DNA of 64,000 bases from Algorimicrobium sp002414705 (GCA_963972425.1 CAXAUF010000002.1:84504-148503), one strand, 5' to 3'; shown: positions 53,515 to 61,912, counted from the first letter of the stretch. The notes: generated by a model not told the origin, from the letters alone. Made by a program: numbers and translations.

Positions 53515-54309
53515 ATGAACTTTTTAAACAAAAAGAAAGGGAACACTCTGCAAAGTGGACCTTCTGTAAAAAAACATGGAAAGCATGATGTAAATTTACA
53601 AAAAAACGCAACCATTTACTTCCAAGTAGGTTTAATTCTCTGTTTGCTCTTCGCGTATGGCTTGTTGGAAATGCGTTTTCAAAAAGTAGAAACCACCAGT
53701 CTGGAATTAGGATTGGTAGATGAACCACCAATTGAATTTTCAATGGAAAGGTATCAGATTTACAAAGAACCCGTAGACGAACCAGTTGTTGAAAAAAAGA
53801 AAGTACCCACTGATTCTCCAGTAATTGAAGTCATAAATAATACAAATCCAAAGAAAGAAAAAGTTGAAAGTTTTTTAGGAAATGATACTTCGGATTTAAA
53901 ACCAGATTTAAATGCAGGAGATATTGACGTTGTTGACCTTCCTGACGAACCGGTAAATATTATGTTAGTAGAAAAAGTTCCTGTTTTCCCTGGCTGTGAG
54001 TCGGCTAAAAATAATTCAGAACGTCGTGCTTGTTTAAATTCAAAAGTGTCTAATTTTGTTAAGGGCGAATTTAATACTGAAAAAGGTCAGAATTCTGGAT
54101 TAAAAGGATTGCAAAAAATTTACGTTCATTTTAAAATTACTAAACAAGGTGATATTGAAATTTTACAAACAAAAGCACCAAATTTAAAATTAGAGAAGGA
54201 AACCCAACGCGTTATTAATAAACTACCAAAAATGATGCCTGCACAGCATGGTAATAAAAAAGTAGATGTACTCTATACCTTGCCGATAGCCTTTCAAATA
54301 GCATACTAA
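53515..54309 (+). CDS. Second TonB-like protein
   Basis: A 264-residue protein related to the preceding one. One membrane helix lies near residues 38-55 ('VGLILCLLFAYGLLEMRF'). A less acidic periplasmic linker with no proline run follows, then the TonB C-terminal domain from about residue 155, opening 'EKVPVFPGCESAKNNSERRAC' at the same relative place as its neighbour. Identity is clear in the C-terminal domain and weak before it, which points to an old duplication. It sits between two terminators and so is probably its own transcript. A role with the outer-membrane gliding or secretion proteins nearby is inference. Confidence 0.88.
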   Translation: MNFLNKKKGNTLQSGPSVKKHGKHDVNLQKNATIYFQVGLILCLLFAYGLLEMRFQKVETTSLELGLVDEPPIEFSMERYQIYKEPVDEPVVEKKKVPTDSPVIEVINNTNPKKEKVESFLGNDTSDLKPDLNAGDIDVVDLPDEPVNIMLVEKVPVFPGCESAKNNSERRACLNSKVSNFVKGEFNTEKGQNSGLKGLQKIYVHFKITKQGDIEILQTKAPNLKLEKETQRVINKLPKMMPAQHGNKKVDVLYTLPIAFQIAY

Positions 54310-54328
54310 TTATTCTATTATAGTTTAT

Positions 54329-54367
54329 AAAAGCCGTTATCAAACTTAATATGATAACGGCTTTTTT
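54329..54367 (+). terminator. Intrinsic terminator after the second tonB-like gene
   Basis: AAAAGCCGTTATCA (54329-54342) pairs with TGATAACGGCTTTT (54352-54365) around a 9-base loop, followed by further T residues. Confidence 0.85.
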
Positions 54368-54421
54368 ATATGCGTGTTATTAAAAAAATAGTATCTTTCA
54401 ACTCTCATAAATTCATACTAA

Positions 54422-56527
54422 ATGAACAAAAAGAACTTTTTTATTATTCTGCTTCTTTTACTTCAATGTAGCATTTTTGCTCAGTCTAACAAATTTTACG
54501 AAAAACCTCCTGTTTTTTCAGAATGTGAATCGGAAGATATCAATACGCTTCAAGCCTGTTTTGATAATCAAGTTTTTGATCAAGTCTTTAATAATTTTAA
54601 GGTTCCTAGTGTTGTTTCGGAAGAAAATTACCAAGGTGATGTGGTTATTTTATTTGAAGTAGATAAAGAAGGTGCTTTTCGTGTTATTTATGTGGATGCG
54701 CTCTATCCAGAATTGAAAGATGAAGCGAAGCGTGTTTTTGATGAATTCCCTAAAATTCAACCAGCAACTTATAATGGTAATCCCACCTTTAAGCAATACT
54801 CTTTTGCGTTAAAAATTCCATTAGTACAACAGGTAGTTGCAACAAAAGATTTATCAAAAGATGAACAGTTAGCCGAATTAGAACGAGGTGCTAAACAAGA
54901 ATATGATAGTGTAAATGCGAAATTAAATCCGTTTTCTAATAAGGAATATACAAGTCAATTAAATATACCTTTTACACACGAGTATTATTCTAGGTTCGAT
55001 AGAAATATCAATTTAGTTGGCACAAATAGTCACACAAGTTCCAAACCATACATATATGAAGATGTATCAAAATACTATGATTTTGAAGCAGAAAAGGAAG
55101 CGTTAGCCAAAACTAAATCCTCTTTTGCAGGAAGAAAGCTTTGGAATGAGCGTTTGGTTCGTGTAGAAGGGGAAGATTATTGGTTTGCCGTAGATCCTAT
55201 TTTCGATTTTCAAGTAGGAAAAGATACTGAAGCGGATTTTAGTTCCACTTTTAACAATACTCGAGGCATAAATATTCAAGGTGGATTAGGTAAGAAATTT
55301 AGTTTTTACGCATCGGTTTTTGAAAGCCAAGGCCGTTTTGCGCAATATTATAATCAATATGCCGAATCTATAAAAGCAGCAGATGAAGTGGCAATTATTC
55401 CAGGTCGAGGAATTGCCAAACGTTTTAAAGAAAATGCTTACGATTATCCCATGGCAGAAGCGTATTTGTCATTTACTCCAATAAAATTTTTAAACGTCCA
55501 ATTCGGTCAAGGAAAAAACTTTATTGGAGACGGTTACCGCTCGTTATTCACTAGTGACGTTGCGAGTCCGAATCCCTTCTTAAAAATAAATACTACTTTT
55601 TGGAAAATAAAATACACGAATACATGGATGTGGTTGCGAGATTCAAGGCAAGAAGCTATTGATCCTGAAGGTGCCTATTTAAGTAAATATATGGCAACGC
55701 ATTTTTTAAGTTGGAATGCTACCAAACGCTTAAATATTGGTTTTTTTGAATCCGTAATTTGGGCTAAATCTGATAATCGCGGATTTGATGTGAGTTATTT
55801 AAATCCCATTATTTTTTATCGTGCTATTGAATTTGAAACAGGTCAGGATGCTGGAAATGCTGTAATGGGTTTATCGGCTAAATACAAATTGAATGATAAT
55901 ATAAATGTGTACGGTCAATTTATTTTAGATGAATTTTCATTATCAGATATGACAGGTGGTAATAAAAGCTGGAAAAATAAATATGGCTATCAGTTAGGGA
56001 TTAAATACTATGAAGCTTTTAAAGTAAAAAACTTAATGCTTCAGGCCGAATATAATCGTGTGCGTCCATATACCTATTCTCATAATACAGTTGTGTTAAA
56101 TTATGGACATAACAATCAAAGTATGGCGCATCTTTGGGGTGCTAATTTTAGCGAATTGGTTTTAATTGGTCGCTACCATTATAAGCGTTGGTTTGGAAAC
56201 GCAAAACTAGTTATGGGCGAACGTGGTCTAGATTTTAATAATGGCGTAAATAACTTTAGTTATGGAGGTGATATTTATCGCAATTATAACGACAGGCCAT
56301 TTGATACAGGTGTAACAGTTGGTCAAGGAAATAAAACAACGACTATGTTTGCTAATTTACAAGCTGGTTACTTGATAAATCCGGCTACAAATTTGAAATT
56401 ATTTGCAGATGTTACTTTTCGGAATTTCAATCCGGATACGGAAAATGCAACGACTTTTAGAAGTAATACGGTTTGGTTTAATATAGGAATCCGTACGGAT
56501 TTATTTAATTGGTATTTTGATTTGTAG
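54422..56527 (+). CDS. remB: RemB-like gliding motility outer-membrane protein
   Basis: A 701-residue exported protein. The signal peptide ends 'SIFAQ'. Residues ~25-140 form a TonB C-terminal-like domain ('EKPPVFSECESEDINTLQAC', then 'VVILFEVDKEGAFRVIYVDA'), and residues ~185-701 form an outer-membrane barrel with alternating beta-strands ending in 'TDLFNWYFDL'. The architecture and the position downstream of sprA, gcvH, vanZ and tonB match F. johnsoniae RemB, a cell-surface protein involved in gliding on some surfaces. The barrel also resembles capsule-assembly Wzi-like proteins. A near-consensus TATCTTTC lies 23 bases before the ATG. Confidence 0.85.
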   Translation: MNKKNFFIILLLLLQCSIFAQSNKFYEKPPVFSECESEDINTLQACFDNQVFDQVFNNFKVPSVVSEENYQGDVVILFEVDKEGAFRVIYVDALYPELKDEAKRVFDEFPKIQPATYNGNPTFKQYSFALKIPLVQQVVATKDLSKDEQLAELERGAKQEYDSVNAKLNPFSNKEYTSQLNIPFTHEYYSRFDRNINLVGTNSHTSSKPYIYEDVSKYYDFEAEKEALAKTKSSFAGRKLWNERLVRVEGEDYWFAVDPIFDFQVGKDTEADFSSTFNNTRGINIQGGLGKKFSFYASVFESQGRFAQYYNQYAESIKAADEVAIIPGRGIAKRFKENAYDYPMAEAYLSFTPIKFLNVQFGQGKNFIGDGYRSLFTSDVASPNPFLKINTTFWKIKYTNTWMWLRDSRQEAIDPEGAYLSKYMATHFLSWNATKRLNIGFFESVIWAKSDNRGFDVSYLNPIIFYRAIEFETGQDAGNAVMGLSAKYKLNDNINVYGQFILDEFSLSDMTGGNKSWKNKYGYQLGIKYYEAFKVKNLMLQAEYNRVRPYTYSHNTVVLNYGHNNQSMAHLWGANFSELVLIGRYHYKRWFGNAKLVMGERGLDFNNGVNNFSYGGDIYRNYNDRPFDTGVTVGQGNKTTTMFANLQAGYLINPATNLKLFADVTFRNFNPDTENATTFRSNTVWFNIGIRTDLFNWYFDL

Positions 56528-56551
56528 AATTAACTTTTCAAAGTATCTTTG
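56522..56551 (+). promoter_or_regulatory. Promoter of ctaB
   Basis: TTG at 56522-56524 (overlapping the remB stop), a 19-base spacer and TATCTTTG at 56544-56551 match the Bacteroidota consensus exactly. The gene starts 37 bases downstream. Confidence 0.8.
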
Positions 56552-56587
56552 CACTCGCAATAAGCGCGTAAAAAGCAACCCATTACT

Positions 56588-57481
56588 TTGAGTAAGCAAG
56601 CCACTTTACCGGTTAAACATACTATAATTTCTGATTTTAAAGAAATCACGAAAATGCGCTTATCATTAAGCGTTGTTTTTTCTTCAATTGCAGGTTACCT
56701 TTTAGGTGCCGAAACAGTCGATTTTTATATACTTTTTCTTTTAGCCTTAGGAGGTTATTTTATGGTTGGTGCTTCCAATGCATTCAATCAAATTATTGAA
56801 AAAGATTTGGATGCTTTAATGGATCGTACCAAAAACAGACCTGTGGCTGCTGGTCGTATGTCTGTAAACGTCGCTTTTGCCATAGCATGTCTTTTTACTG
56901 TTTCAGGAATAGGTATTTTATATGTTATTAATCCGCAAACGGCCATGTTTGGTGCTATTTCAATCTTCTTGTATACATCTGTTTACACACCGTTAAAAAC
57001 AAAAACACCGTTATCTGTTTTTGTTGGTGCTATTCCAGGTGCTATTCCATTTATGTTGGGTTGGGTAGCAGCTACAAATCATTTTGGTATTGAGCCAGGA
57101 ACTTTATTTGCTGTTCAATTTTTTTGGCAGTTTCCCCACTTTTGGGCAATTGGTTGGTTTTTATTCGACGATTATAAAAAAGGAGGCTTTTTTATGCTAC
57201 CAACAGGAAAACAAGATAAAGGCACAGCTAAACAGATAATTATTTATACAGTTTGGACATTGTTAGTTTCCATTGTTCCTGTTTTTGGTTTTACAGGAAG
57301 ATTACAATTGTCTATTGTTGCAGCTTTTATTGTTTCCATATTAGGATTAGGCATGTTGTATTATGCCATTCAGCTTTATAAAAAAATGAGTGTACAAGCT
57401 GCTAAACAATTAATGTTAGCAAGTGTTTTGTATATAACCTTATTACAAATAGTCTACGTTGTAGATAAATTTATTAGATAA
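56588..57481 (+). CDS. ctaB: Heme O synthase (protoheme IX farnesyltransferase)
   Basis: A 297-residue integral membrane prenyltransferase that farnesylates heme B to heme O for the oxidase. It has 'ITKMRLSLSVVFSSIAGYLLG', the Asp-rich prenyl-diphosphate site 'NAFNQIIEKDLDALMDRT' and the second conserved loop 'YTPLKTKTPLSVFVGAIPGA', with about nine helices. The start is TTG at 56588: an in-frame stop lies 25 bases upstream with no ATG between, and the next ATG would cut conserved sequence. It begins the second oxidase cluster and has a good promoter. Confidence 0.96.
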   Translation: MSKQATLPVKHTIISDFKEITKMRLSLSVVFSSIAGYLLGAETVDFYILFLLALGGYFMVGASNAFNQIIEKDLDALMDRTKNRPVAAGRMSVNVAFAIACLFTVSGIGILYVINPQTAMFGAISIFLYTSVYTPLKTKTPLSVFVGAIPGAIPFMLGWVAATNHFGIEPGTLFAVQFFWQFPHFWAIGWFLFDDYKKGGFFMLPTGKQDKGTAKQIIIYTVWTLLVSIVPVFGFTGRLQLSIVAAFIVSILGLGMLYYAIQLYKKMSVQAAKQLMLASVLYITLLQIVYVVDKFIR

Positions 57482-57483
57482 CC

Positions 57484-58065
57484 ATGGATTTAACCCAAGG
57501 AACATTAGTAGAAAAAAAAGGCAGAGCAAAAAAAATGATGCTTTGGTTTGGTATATTGTCTTTAATCATGTCTTTTGCAGGTTGGACAAGTGCATTTGTA
57601 GTTAGTAGAACGCGACCAGATTGGGCAGCTGATTTCCAATTACCAAAAGCGTTTTTAATTAGTACTATTGTTATTATAGTTAGTAGCATTGCTATTTGGC
57701 TTGCCAAACGGAGCTTAAAACAAAGTAACAGGCAAATGGCAACAACTTGGTTGTTGGCAACATTTGTTTTGGGTGTGGTATTTATTTATAACCAATTTAT
57801 AGGATTCCAACAGATTATAGAATTAGGCTATAATTTTACGGGTCCAACGAGTAATGTTACCATGAGTTACATTTATTTGATAGCTGTAGTTCATATTTTA
57901 CATGTTGCTGTAGGTTTAATCTGCTTGTTGGTCGTAATTTATAATCATTTTAAACAGAAGTATTCTTCAAGTGATATGCTGGGTGTTGAATTGATTGCAA
58001 CTTACTGGCATTTTGTAGATTTACTTTGGGTCTATCTCTTTTTATTCTTATATTTTGTGGGTTAA
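57484..58065 (+). CDS. ctaE: Heme-copper oxidase subunit III, first copy
   Basis: A 193-residue membrane protein with five helices. It has the subunit III pattern 'MMLWFGILSLIMSFAGWTSAF' at the start and 'LIATYWHFVDLLWVYLFLFLYFVG' at the end. Subunit III stabilises the active oxidase and lies next to the proton entry path. It starts 2 bases after ctaB. A paralogue with an insertion follows after 137 bases and a separate -7 element. Confidence 0.94.
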   Translation: MDLTQGTLVEKKGRAKKMMLWFGILSLIMSFAGWTSAFVVSRTRPDWAADFQLPKAFLISTIVIIVSSIAIWLAKRSLKQSNRQMATTWLLATFVLGVVFIYNQFIGFQQIIELGYNFTGPTSNVTMSYIYLIAVVHILHVAVGLICLLVVIYNHFKQKYSSSDMLGVELIATYWHFVDLLWVYLFLFLYFVG

Positions 58066-58076
58066 ATTAATCCGCT

Positions 58077-58102
58077 AAATACCTGAACAAAAACAGGTAT
58101 TT
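58077..58102 (+). terminator. Weak hairpin after the first subunit III gene
   Basis: AAATACCTG (58077-58085) pairs with CAGGTATTT (58094-58102) around AACAAAAA. No strong T-run follows, so termination may be partial. Confidence 0.45.
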
Positions 58103-58166
58103 CCTAATATCTGCTTAATGAATCTAAAATTTTGTATTGGATGTTTCTTTAAAAAGATAAATTGAT

Positions 58167-58174
58167 TATTTTTG
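58167..58174 (+). promoter_or_regulatory. Candidate -7 promoter element of the second subunit III gene
   Basis: TATTTTTG fits TAnnTTTG and lies 28 bases before the ATG at 58203. A correctly spaced -33 TTG is not seen. Confidence 0.4.
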
Positions 58175-58202
58175 TGCAACTTTTATTAACTAAACCTGAC
58201 AT

Positions 58203-59183
58203 ATGAGTACTACAGTTGTAAATACTGGAACAGAAGGTAAAACCTGGGGAGGCGGTAACCAACCGCTAAAAGCAAGTTACGGTAAAATGATGATGTGGTT
58301 TTTTATCGTATCTGATGCCTTGACGTTTTCAGGATTTTTAGCAGCCTACGGATTTTCTAGATTTAAATTTATTGGATCTTGGCCAATTGCCGATGAGGTC
58401 TTTACACACGTGCCCTTTTTGCACGGACAAGAATTACCAATGATTTATGTAGCGTTTATGACGTTTGTATTAATCATGTCCTCGGTAACAATGGTTTTAG
58501 CTGTTGATGCTGGTCATCACATGAATAAAGCAAAAGTTACGTTTTACATGTTCTTAACCATAATAGGTGGTATTATTTTCGTTGGTTCTCAAGCTTGGGA
58601 ATGGGCAACATTTATACAAGGAGATTATGGTGCTATACAAACAAAAGGTGGTCATATCTTACAGTTTGTTGATACAGATGGTCATCGTGTTGCTTTAAAA
58701 GACTTTGTAGTAGCCGAAGCTAAAGAAAGAACGGAACACGAACGTAAAAATGGTTTATGGTATGTTGCCGAAGGTAGTTTACCAACTTATACCGTTGATG
58801 AAGTTATCCACGGATTAGAATCTCATGAAAATATTTTAATTAGGACTGAAATTCTAAATGAACACGGTCATAAAACGGTTCTTTCTAGATCTGAATCATT
58901 ACAAAAATTAAAGAAAGATGGAAAAGCGGTTGTTGAAGGTGCAAACCTAACCGTTAACGAATATGGAGCGCCTTTATTTGCTGATTTCTTTTTCTTTATT
59001 ACAGGATTTCACGGATTCCACGTATTTTCAGGTATCGTCATTAATATTATTATTTTCTTTAATGTTATTTTAGGAACGTACGAAAGACGAGGAAGTTATG
59101 AAATGGTTGAAAAAGTTGGACTTTATTGGCACTTTGTAGATTTAGTATGGGTATTTGTATTTACATTCTTCTACCTAGTTTAA
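58203..59183 (+). CDS. Heme-copper oxidase subunit III, second copy with hydrophilic insertion
   Basis: A 326-residue subunit III paralogue. The N-terminal helices include 'MMMWFFIVSDALTFSGFLAAYGF', and the C-terminal pair has 'FFFFITGFHGFHVFSG' and 'VGLYWHFVDLVWVFVFTFFYLV'. Between the helix ending near residue 138 and the next one at about 256 lies a hydrophilic stretch of roughly 115 residues that canonical subunit III lacks. It has a segment 'NGLWYVAEGSLPTYTVDEVI' that faintly recalls GYF-type domains. It is followed by subunit IV after 21 bases. Confidence 0.92.
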   Translation: MSTTVVNTGTEGKTWGGGNQPLKASYGKMMMWFFIVSDALTFSGFLAAYGFSRFKFIGSWPIADEVFTHVPFLHGQELPMIYVAFMTFVLIMSSVTMVLAVDAGHHMNKAKVTFYMFLTIIGGIIFVGSQAWEWATFIQGDYGAIQTKGGHILQFVDTDGHRVALKDFVVAEAKERTEHERKNGLWYVAEGSLPTYTVDEVIHGLESHENILIRTEILNEHGHKTVLSRSESLQKLKKDGKAVVEGANLTVNEYGAPLFADFFFFITGFHGFHVFSGIVINIIIFFNVILGTYERRGSYEMVEKVGLYWHFVDLVWVFVFTFFYLV

Positions 59184-59204
59184 TTATAGATAATACAGTT
59201 ACAG

Positions 59205-59585
59205 ATGGCAGACGCACATAAATTAGAAATATTTAGAGGTTTAATTAAGTTTAAATCTAATATCCAAAAAATTTGGGGAGTACTTATATTACTAACAATT
59301 GTTACAGCAATAGAAGTTGTTTTAGGTATTTATAAGCCTGAAATTTTAATGGGTCATATCTTAGGTATGAAAATTTTAAACTGGATTTTCATAATTCTAA
59401 CCATTGTAAAGGCTTACTATATTACATGGGATTTCATGCACATGCGTGATGAAGTTGCTGCATTTAGACGTATGGTTGTTTGGACAGCTATCTTTTTAAT
59501 ATGTTACTTAATCTTTATATTACTACAAGAAGGTGGTTATATAGAAAGTGTTTATCATGACGGTTTTATAAAACAAGATTTTTAA
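59205..59585 (+). CDS. Cytochrome c oxidase subunit IV-like protein
   Basis: A 126-residue membrane protein with three helices, of the prokaryotic cytochrome c oxidase subunit IV (CtaF/CyoD-like) type. 'GVLILLTIVTAIEVVLGIY', 'KAYYITWDFMHMRDE' and the final helix 'AIFLICYLIFILL' are typical. It probably stabilises the oxidase. It follows the second subunit III gene and ends at a terminator. Confidence 0.92.
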   Translation: MADAHKLEIFRGLIKFKSNIQKIWGVLILLTIVTAIEVVLGIYKPEILMGHILGMKILNWIFIILTIVKAYYITWDFMHMRDEVAAFRRMVVWTAIFLICYLIFILLQEGGYIESVYHDGFIKQDF

Positions 59586-59603
59586 CAAACATAAATATTC
59601 TAC

Positions 59604-59631
59604 AAAAGGCGGTTTTTAAACCGCCTTTTTT
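59604..59631 (+). terminator. Intrinsic terminator of the subunit III-IV transcript
   Basis: AAAAGGCGGTTT (59604-59615) pairs with AAACCGCCTTTT (59618-59629) with a T-rich run after it, 18 bases after the subunit IV stop. Confidence 0.85.
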
Positions 59632-59643
59632 TATTTTTGTACT

Positions 59644-60357
59644 ATGAAAAAGAAGCAAGTAAAAAAAAATATTATTTTAGGTGTTTTATTCCTTTTGCCT
59701 GTTATGTTTGTTTTGGTCTTATCGCTTTCAGAAGATCATTATAATCCATTAGACATTGTTAACGAGAATGTTGCAGAGCTTCCAGCAAACTCAAACGGTA
59801 TCGTTTTAAAAGATCATATTACTGTTTTAGCCTTTTTAGGCAAACAGCCTATGGATTTAGCCATAGCAGCATCCAACCTTAAAGAATTAGTTTACGATAA
59901 GTTTAAAGGCTTTAAAAAATTTCAGATTGTAGTGCTAGTGCCAAAGGGTACCGAAGCCGAATCCGAAGCCTTATTTAAAGAAATCGCGCGTTATGAAGAT
60001 TTGCGCTTTTGGCATTTTGTTCACGCCGATGAAGAAGCTATACAAAATACCTTTAATAGCCTAAAAGCATCTTTTAGTTTATCAGATAATCTAGCAACAG
60101 ATAATGTGTTTATTATTGATACGGAACTTAAGCAACGTGGTCGTTTAGATGATAGAACCGATAACGAAAAAGCGGATAGTAAACCGGTTTATGGTTTGGA
60201 TGCCTACAACTGCATACAAGTAGCTGTCATTAAAAACAAAATGAGTTCTGAAGATTTACGCGTTCTTTTTACAGAATATCGCCAGAAACGTAAAGGAAAT
60301 TTTGATACGGAAACACGTCGTGCAAACGATTTAAAACCAGTAAATAATGAGCAATAA
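59644..60357 (+). CDS. Membrane-anchored thioredoxin-fold-like protein without active cysteines
   Basis: A 237-residue protein I do not recognise by name. One N-terminal helix (about 9-27) anchors a soluble domain that looks Sco/thioredoxin-like in outline: 'HITVLAFLGKQPMDLAIAASN' where a redox site would be (no Cys), then 'FQIVVLVPKG', and 'NVFIIDTELKQRGRLDDRTD' in the place of the 'FLID..G.I.G' strand. It overlaps the Sco gene by 11 bases, so it is coupled to copper-site assembly of the oxidase. An accessory or scaffold role is inference. Confidence 0.75.
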   Translation: MKKKQVKKNIILGVLFLLPVMFVLVLSLSEDHYNPLDIVNENVAELPANSNGIVLKDHITVLAFLGKQPMDLAIAASNLKELVYDKFKGFKKFQIVVLVPKGTEAESEALFKEIARYEDLRFWHFVHADEEAIQNTFNSLKASFSLSDNLATDNVFIIDTELKQRGRLDDRTDNEKADSKPVYGLDAYNCIQVAVIKNKMSSEDLRVLFTEYRQKRKGNFDTETRRANDLKPVNNEQ

Positions 60358-61102
60358 AACAAACTACTCATACATAGGTATTGCCTTTGTTATTCTTGTA
60401 TTTGGAATTTGGTTTGTACCCAAAATAATAGATCGTATTACCAATCAAGATACCGTAAGAAACGATAATAGAAGTCAACAAGTGTCCAAAACCGATTTTT
60501 CAAAACCCGAAGAATCAGATCTTGTTTTTATTAATATAAACGGAACGCCTAAAAAGGTTCCTGAATTTAGTTTTACCAATCAAGATGGAAAAACTATTAC
60601 ACAACAAGATTATCTTGGAAAAGTATATGTTGTTGAATTCTTTTTTACAACCTGTCCAACTATCTGCCCAAGAATGAATGAAAATTTAGTACAAATCCAA
60701 AATGAATTTAAAGATTTTGAGAATTTTGGAGTTGCTTCATTTTCTATTATGCCAAAAGTGGATACGCCTGAAGTACTCAAAGTTTATGCAGAAAAGTATG
60801 GTATTACAAACCCTAATTGGAATCTACTAACTGGAGACCAAGATGCTATTTTTGAGTTAGCAAATATTGGATTTAATATTTTTGTGGGTGAAGATGAAAC
60901 GGTTGAAGCAGGATTTGAACATTCAGGGAATTTCGCCTTAATAGATAAAAATGGTTTTATCCGTTCCAGACAAGATGATTTTGGGAATCCTAAAATTTTC
61001 TACTCTGGAATTATCAGCGAAGCCGAAAAGGTAGACGAAGATGGTCAAAAAGAGGAAATCAGTATGTTAAAACAAGATATTGCTAAATTATTAAAAGAAT
61101 AA
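60347..61102 (+). CDS. SCO1/SenC copper chaperone
   Basis: A 251-residue membrane-anchored protein that inserts copper into the CuA site of oxidase subunit II. One N-terminal helix (about 8-24) is followed by the Sco domain with the copper-binding 'CPTIC' (Cys103, Cys107) in 'FFTTCPTICPRMNENL', and His192 in 'GFEHSGNFALID'. All three copper ligands are present. It overlaps its neighbours on both sides (11 bases with the preceding gene, TAATG with DUF420). Confidence 0.96.
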   Translation: MSNKTNYSYIGIAFVILVFGIWFVPKIIDRITNQDTVRNDNRSQQVSKTDFSKPEESDLVFININGTPKKVPEFSFTNQDGKTITQQDYLGKVYVVEFFFTTCPTICPRMNENLVQIQNEFKDFENFGVASFSIMPKVDTPEVLKVYAEKYGITNPNWNLLTGDQDAIFELANIGFNIFVGEDETVEAGFEHSGNFALIDKNGFIRSRQDDFGNPKIFYSGIISEAEKVDEDGQKEEISMLKQDIAKLLKE

Positions 61103-61632
61103 TGAATCAGAATATACAAGCAGAACAGAAGTATAATAAATGGATTATTATCTTATCCGTTATTATTCCAATTGTAGTGGCTATTTTATTTGGAGTAAAA
61201 ATACCAAATGTAGAACCATTAACATTTTTACCACCTATTTATGCTACTACTAACGCTATTACAGCTTTTGTTTTAGTAACCGCTTTTTGGGCTATTACTA
61301 GTGGGAAACGAAAATTGCATGAAAATTTAATGAAGGTAGCTATCTTGCTGTCAGTAGCATTTTTAGTTATGTATGTTGCTTACCACATGACTAGTGACTC
61401 TACAAAATATGGAGGAGAAGGTTTTATGAAATATGTGTATTATGTTATTTTAATTTTGCATATTATCATGTCCATAGTTGTTATTCCCTTTGTATTGATA
61501 ACCTATGTTCGTGCCATAACAAATAATATAGAGCGTCATAAAAAAATTGCTCGTATTACTTTTCCATTGTGGCTATTTGTAGCCGTTTCTGGTGTTGTGG
61601 TATTTATAATGATTTCGCCTTATTATGCTTAA
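61102..61632 (+). CDS. DUF420 membrane protein
   Basis: A 176-residue protein with five hydrophobic helices, of the DUF420 family (CtaM/YozB-like). 'YATTNAITAFVLVTAFWAI', 'HENLMKVAI' and 'YHMTSDSTKYGGEG' carry the conserved His positions of the family. Family members help assemble aa3 oxidases in other bacteria, which suits the neighbouring sco and oxidase genes. Its start shares one base with the Sco stop (TAATG). Confidence 0.9.
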   Translation: MNQNIQAEQKYNKWIIILSVIIPIVVAILFGVKIPNVEPLTFLPPIYATTNAITAFVLVTAFWAITSGKRKLHENLMKVAILLSVAFLVMYVAYHMTSDSTKYGGEGFMKYVYYVILILHIIMSIVVIPFVLITYVRAITNNIERHKKIARITFPLWLFVAVSGVVVFIMISPYYA

Positions 61633-61690
61633 TGAATAAGATAAACTGAAAAAAAGACTATATCCAAAATATTCACGTTAATTTCTAAAC

Positions 61691-61912
61691 ATGAAAAAAG
61701 CACTTATCTTCACCTGTATTTTAATGTTATTTTGTGCATTGCCAGCGGAAGCACAATGTGCTATGTGTCGTGCTGTTTTAGAAAGTGAAGAAGGACAAGC
61801 TCAAGCCGAAGGTATTAATGACGGAATTGTTTACTTAATGGCTATTCCCTATATTCTAGTTGGTGGTATTGCTTTTCTTATTTATAGAAATTTCAGGACA
61901 AAAAAGAACTAA
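61691..61912 (+). CDS. Small CAMC membrane protein
   Basis: A 73-residue protein with a signal peptide ending 'LPAEAQ', directly followed by a 'CAMC' pair, a short acidic stretch 'RAVLESEEGQAQAEGIND' and one helix ('IVYLMAIPYILVGGIAFLIY') with a basic tail. The two cysteines would sit outside the membrane next to the signal cleavage site. I recognise this as a conserved small Bacteroidota protein of unknown function. Its place after sco and DUF420 suggests thiol or copper handling for the oxidase; that is inference. Confidence 0.85.
   Translation: MKKALIFTCILMLFCALPAEAQCAMCRAVLESEEGQAQAEGINDGIVYLMAIPYILVGGIAFLIYRNFRTKKN

Noticed and set aside
59632..59639. TATTTTTG box ending 4 bases before an ATG, suggesting a leaderless transcript
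   Set aside because: It overlaps the T-run of the preceding terminator, and there is no -33 TTG, so chance is more likely.
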